Below, piece by piece: positions 6,347 to 6,365 of a stretch of 6,365 nucleotides of DNA; positions within the stretch are counted from its first letter, which is position 1; each line of letters opens with the position of its first letter. The position numbers were made by a program, and so were the translations under genes. The DNA is from Dehalococcoidia bacterium UBA3254 (GTDB taxonomy: Bacteria > Chloroflexota > Dehalococcoidia > Dehalococcoidales > UBA3254). The stretch lies in contig DEUU01000344.1 of assembly GCA_002362735.1 (NCBI GenBank), positions 1-6,365 of the forward strand, written 5' to 3'. The notes below the pieces were generated by a model. The model was not told the origin of the DNA and ran no database searches. It was given only the letters and a program-made list of their open reading frames with translations.

Positions 6347-6365
6347 CTGTAAATTCTGGTGTCCC

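Overview
The window reads as archaeal chromosome, most likely from the Methanosarcinales or a close relative (Methanosarcina, Methanothrix, Methanoperedens/ANME-2 type). The strongest clue is a surface-layer protein with two tandem copies of the S-layer duplication domain known from Methanosarcina. Further support comes from a second large N-glycosylation-rich secreted protein with DUF11-like modules, AT-rich TATA-type promoter elements, and an intact IS110-family insertion sequence. The genus cannot be fixed from the sequence alone.

Layout. Positions 1-1847 (+) hold the 3' part of a large extracellular protein gene that is still open at the left edge. It ends in two DUF11-like beta domains and a short cysteine-rich tail. 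Eight bases later, tail to tail, a minus-strand S-layer gene runs from 4498 (or 4528) down to 1856. It has a signal peptide, two S-layer domains, about 230 extra residues not explained by that family, a Ser/Thr/Ala linker and a C-terminal membrane anchor. Its promoter region (about 4580-4625) has a TATA-like box and a perfect tandem 7-bp repeat just upstream. The non-coding stretch 4529-4867 also carries a 126-bp imperfect palindrome (4647-4772) and an 11-T tract on the minus strand. Next comes an intact 409-aa IS110-family DEDD transposase (6097 to 4868, minus). Its 5' leader (6098-about 6261) can fold into a closed multi-helix RNA, which is where bridge RNAs lie in IS110-group elements.

How the parts relate. 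The two surface-protein genes are convergent and may interfere with each other through overlapping 3' ends. The insertion sequence sits upstream of the S-layer promoter in the same orientation, separated by the T tract and the palindrome. The observation most worth following up is the candidate bridge RNA: a TATA-like box predicts a transcript starting almost exactly at the 5' edge of the predicted fold. All RNA folds were drawn by eye and need computation.
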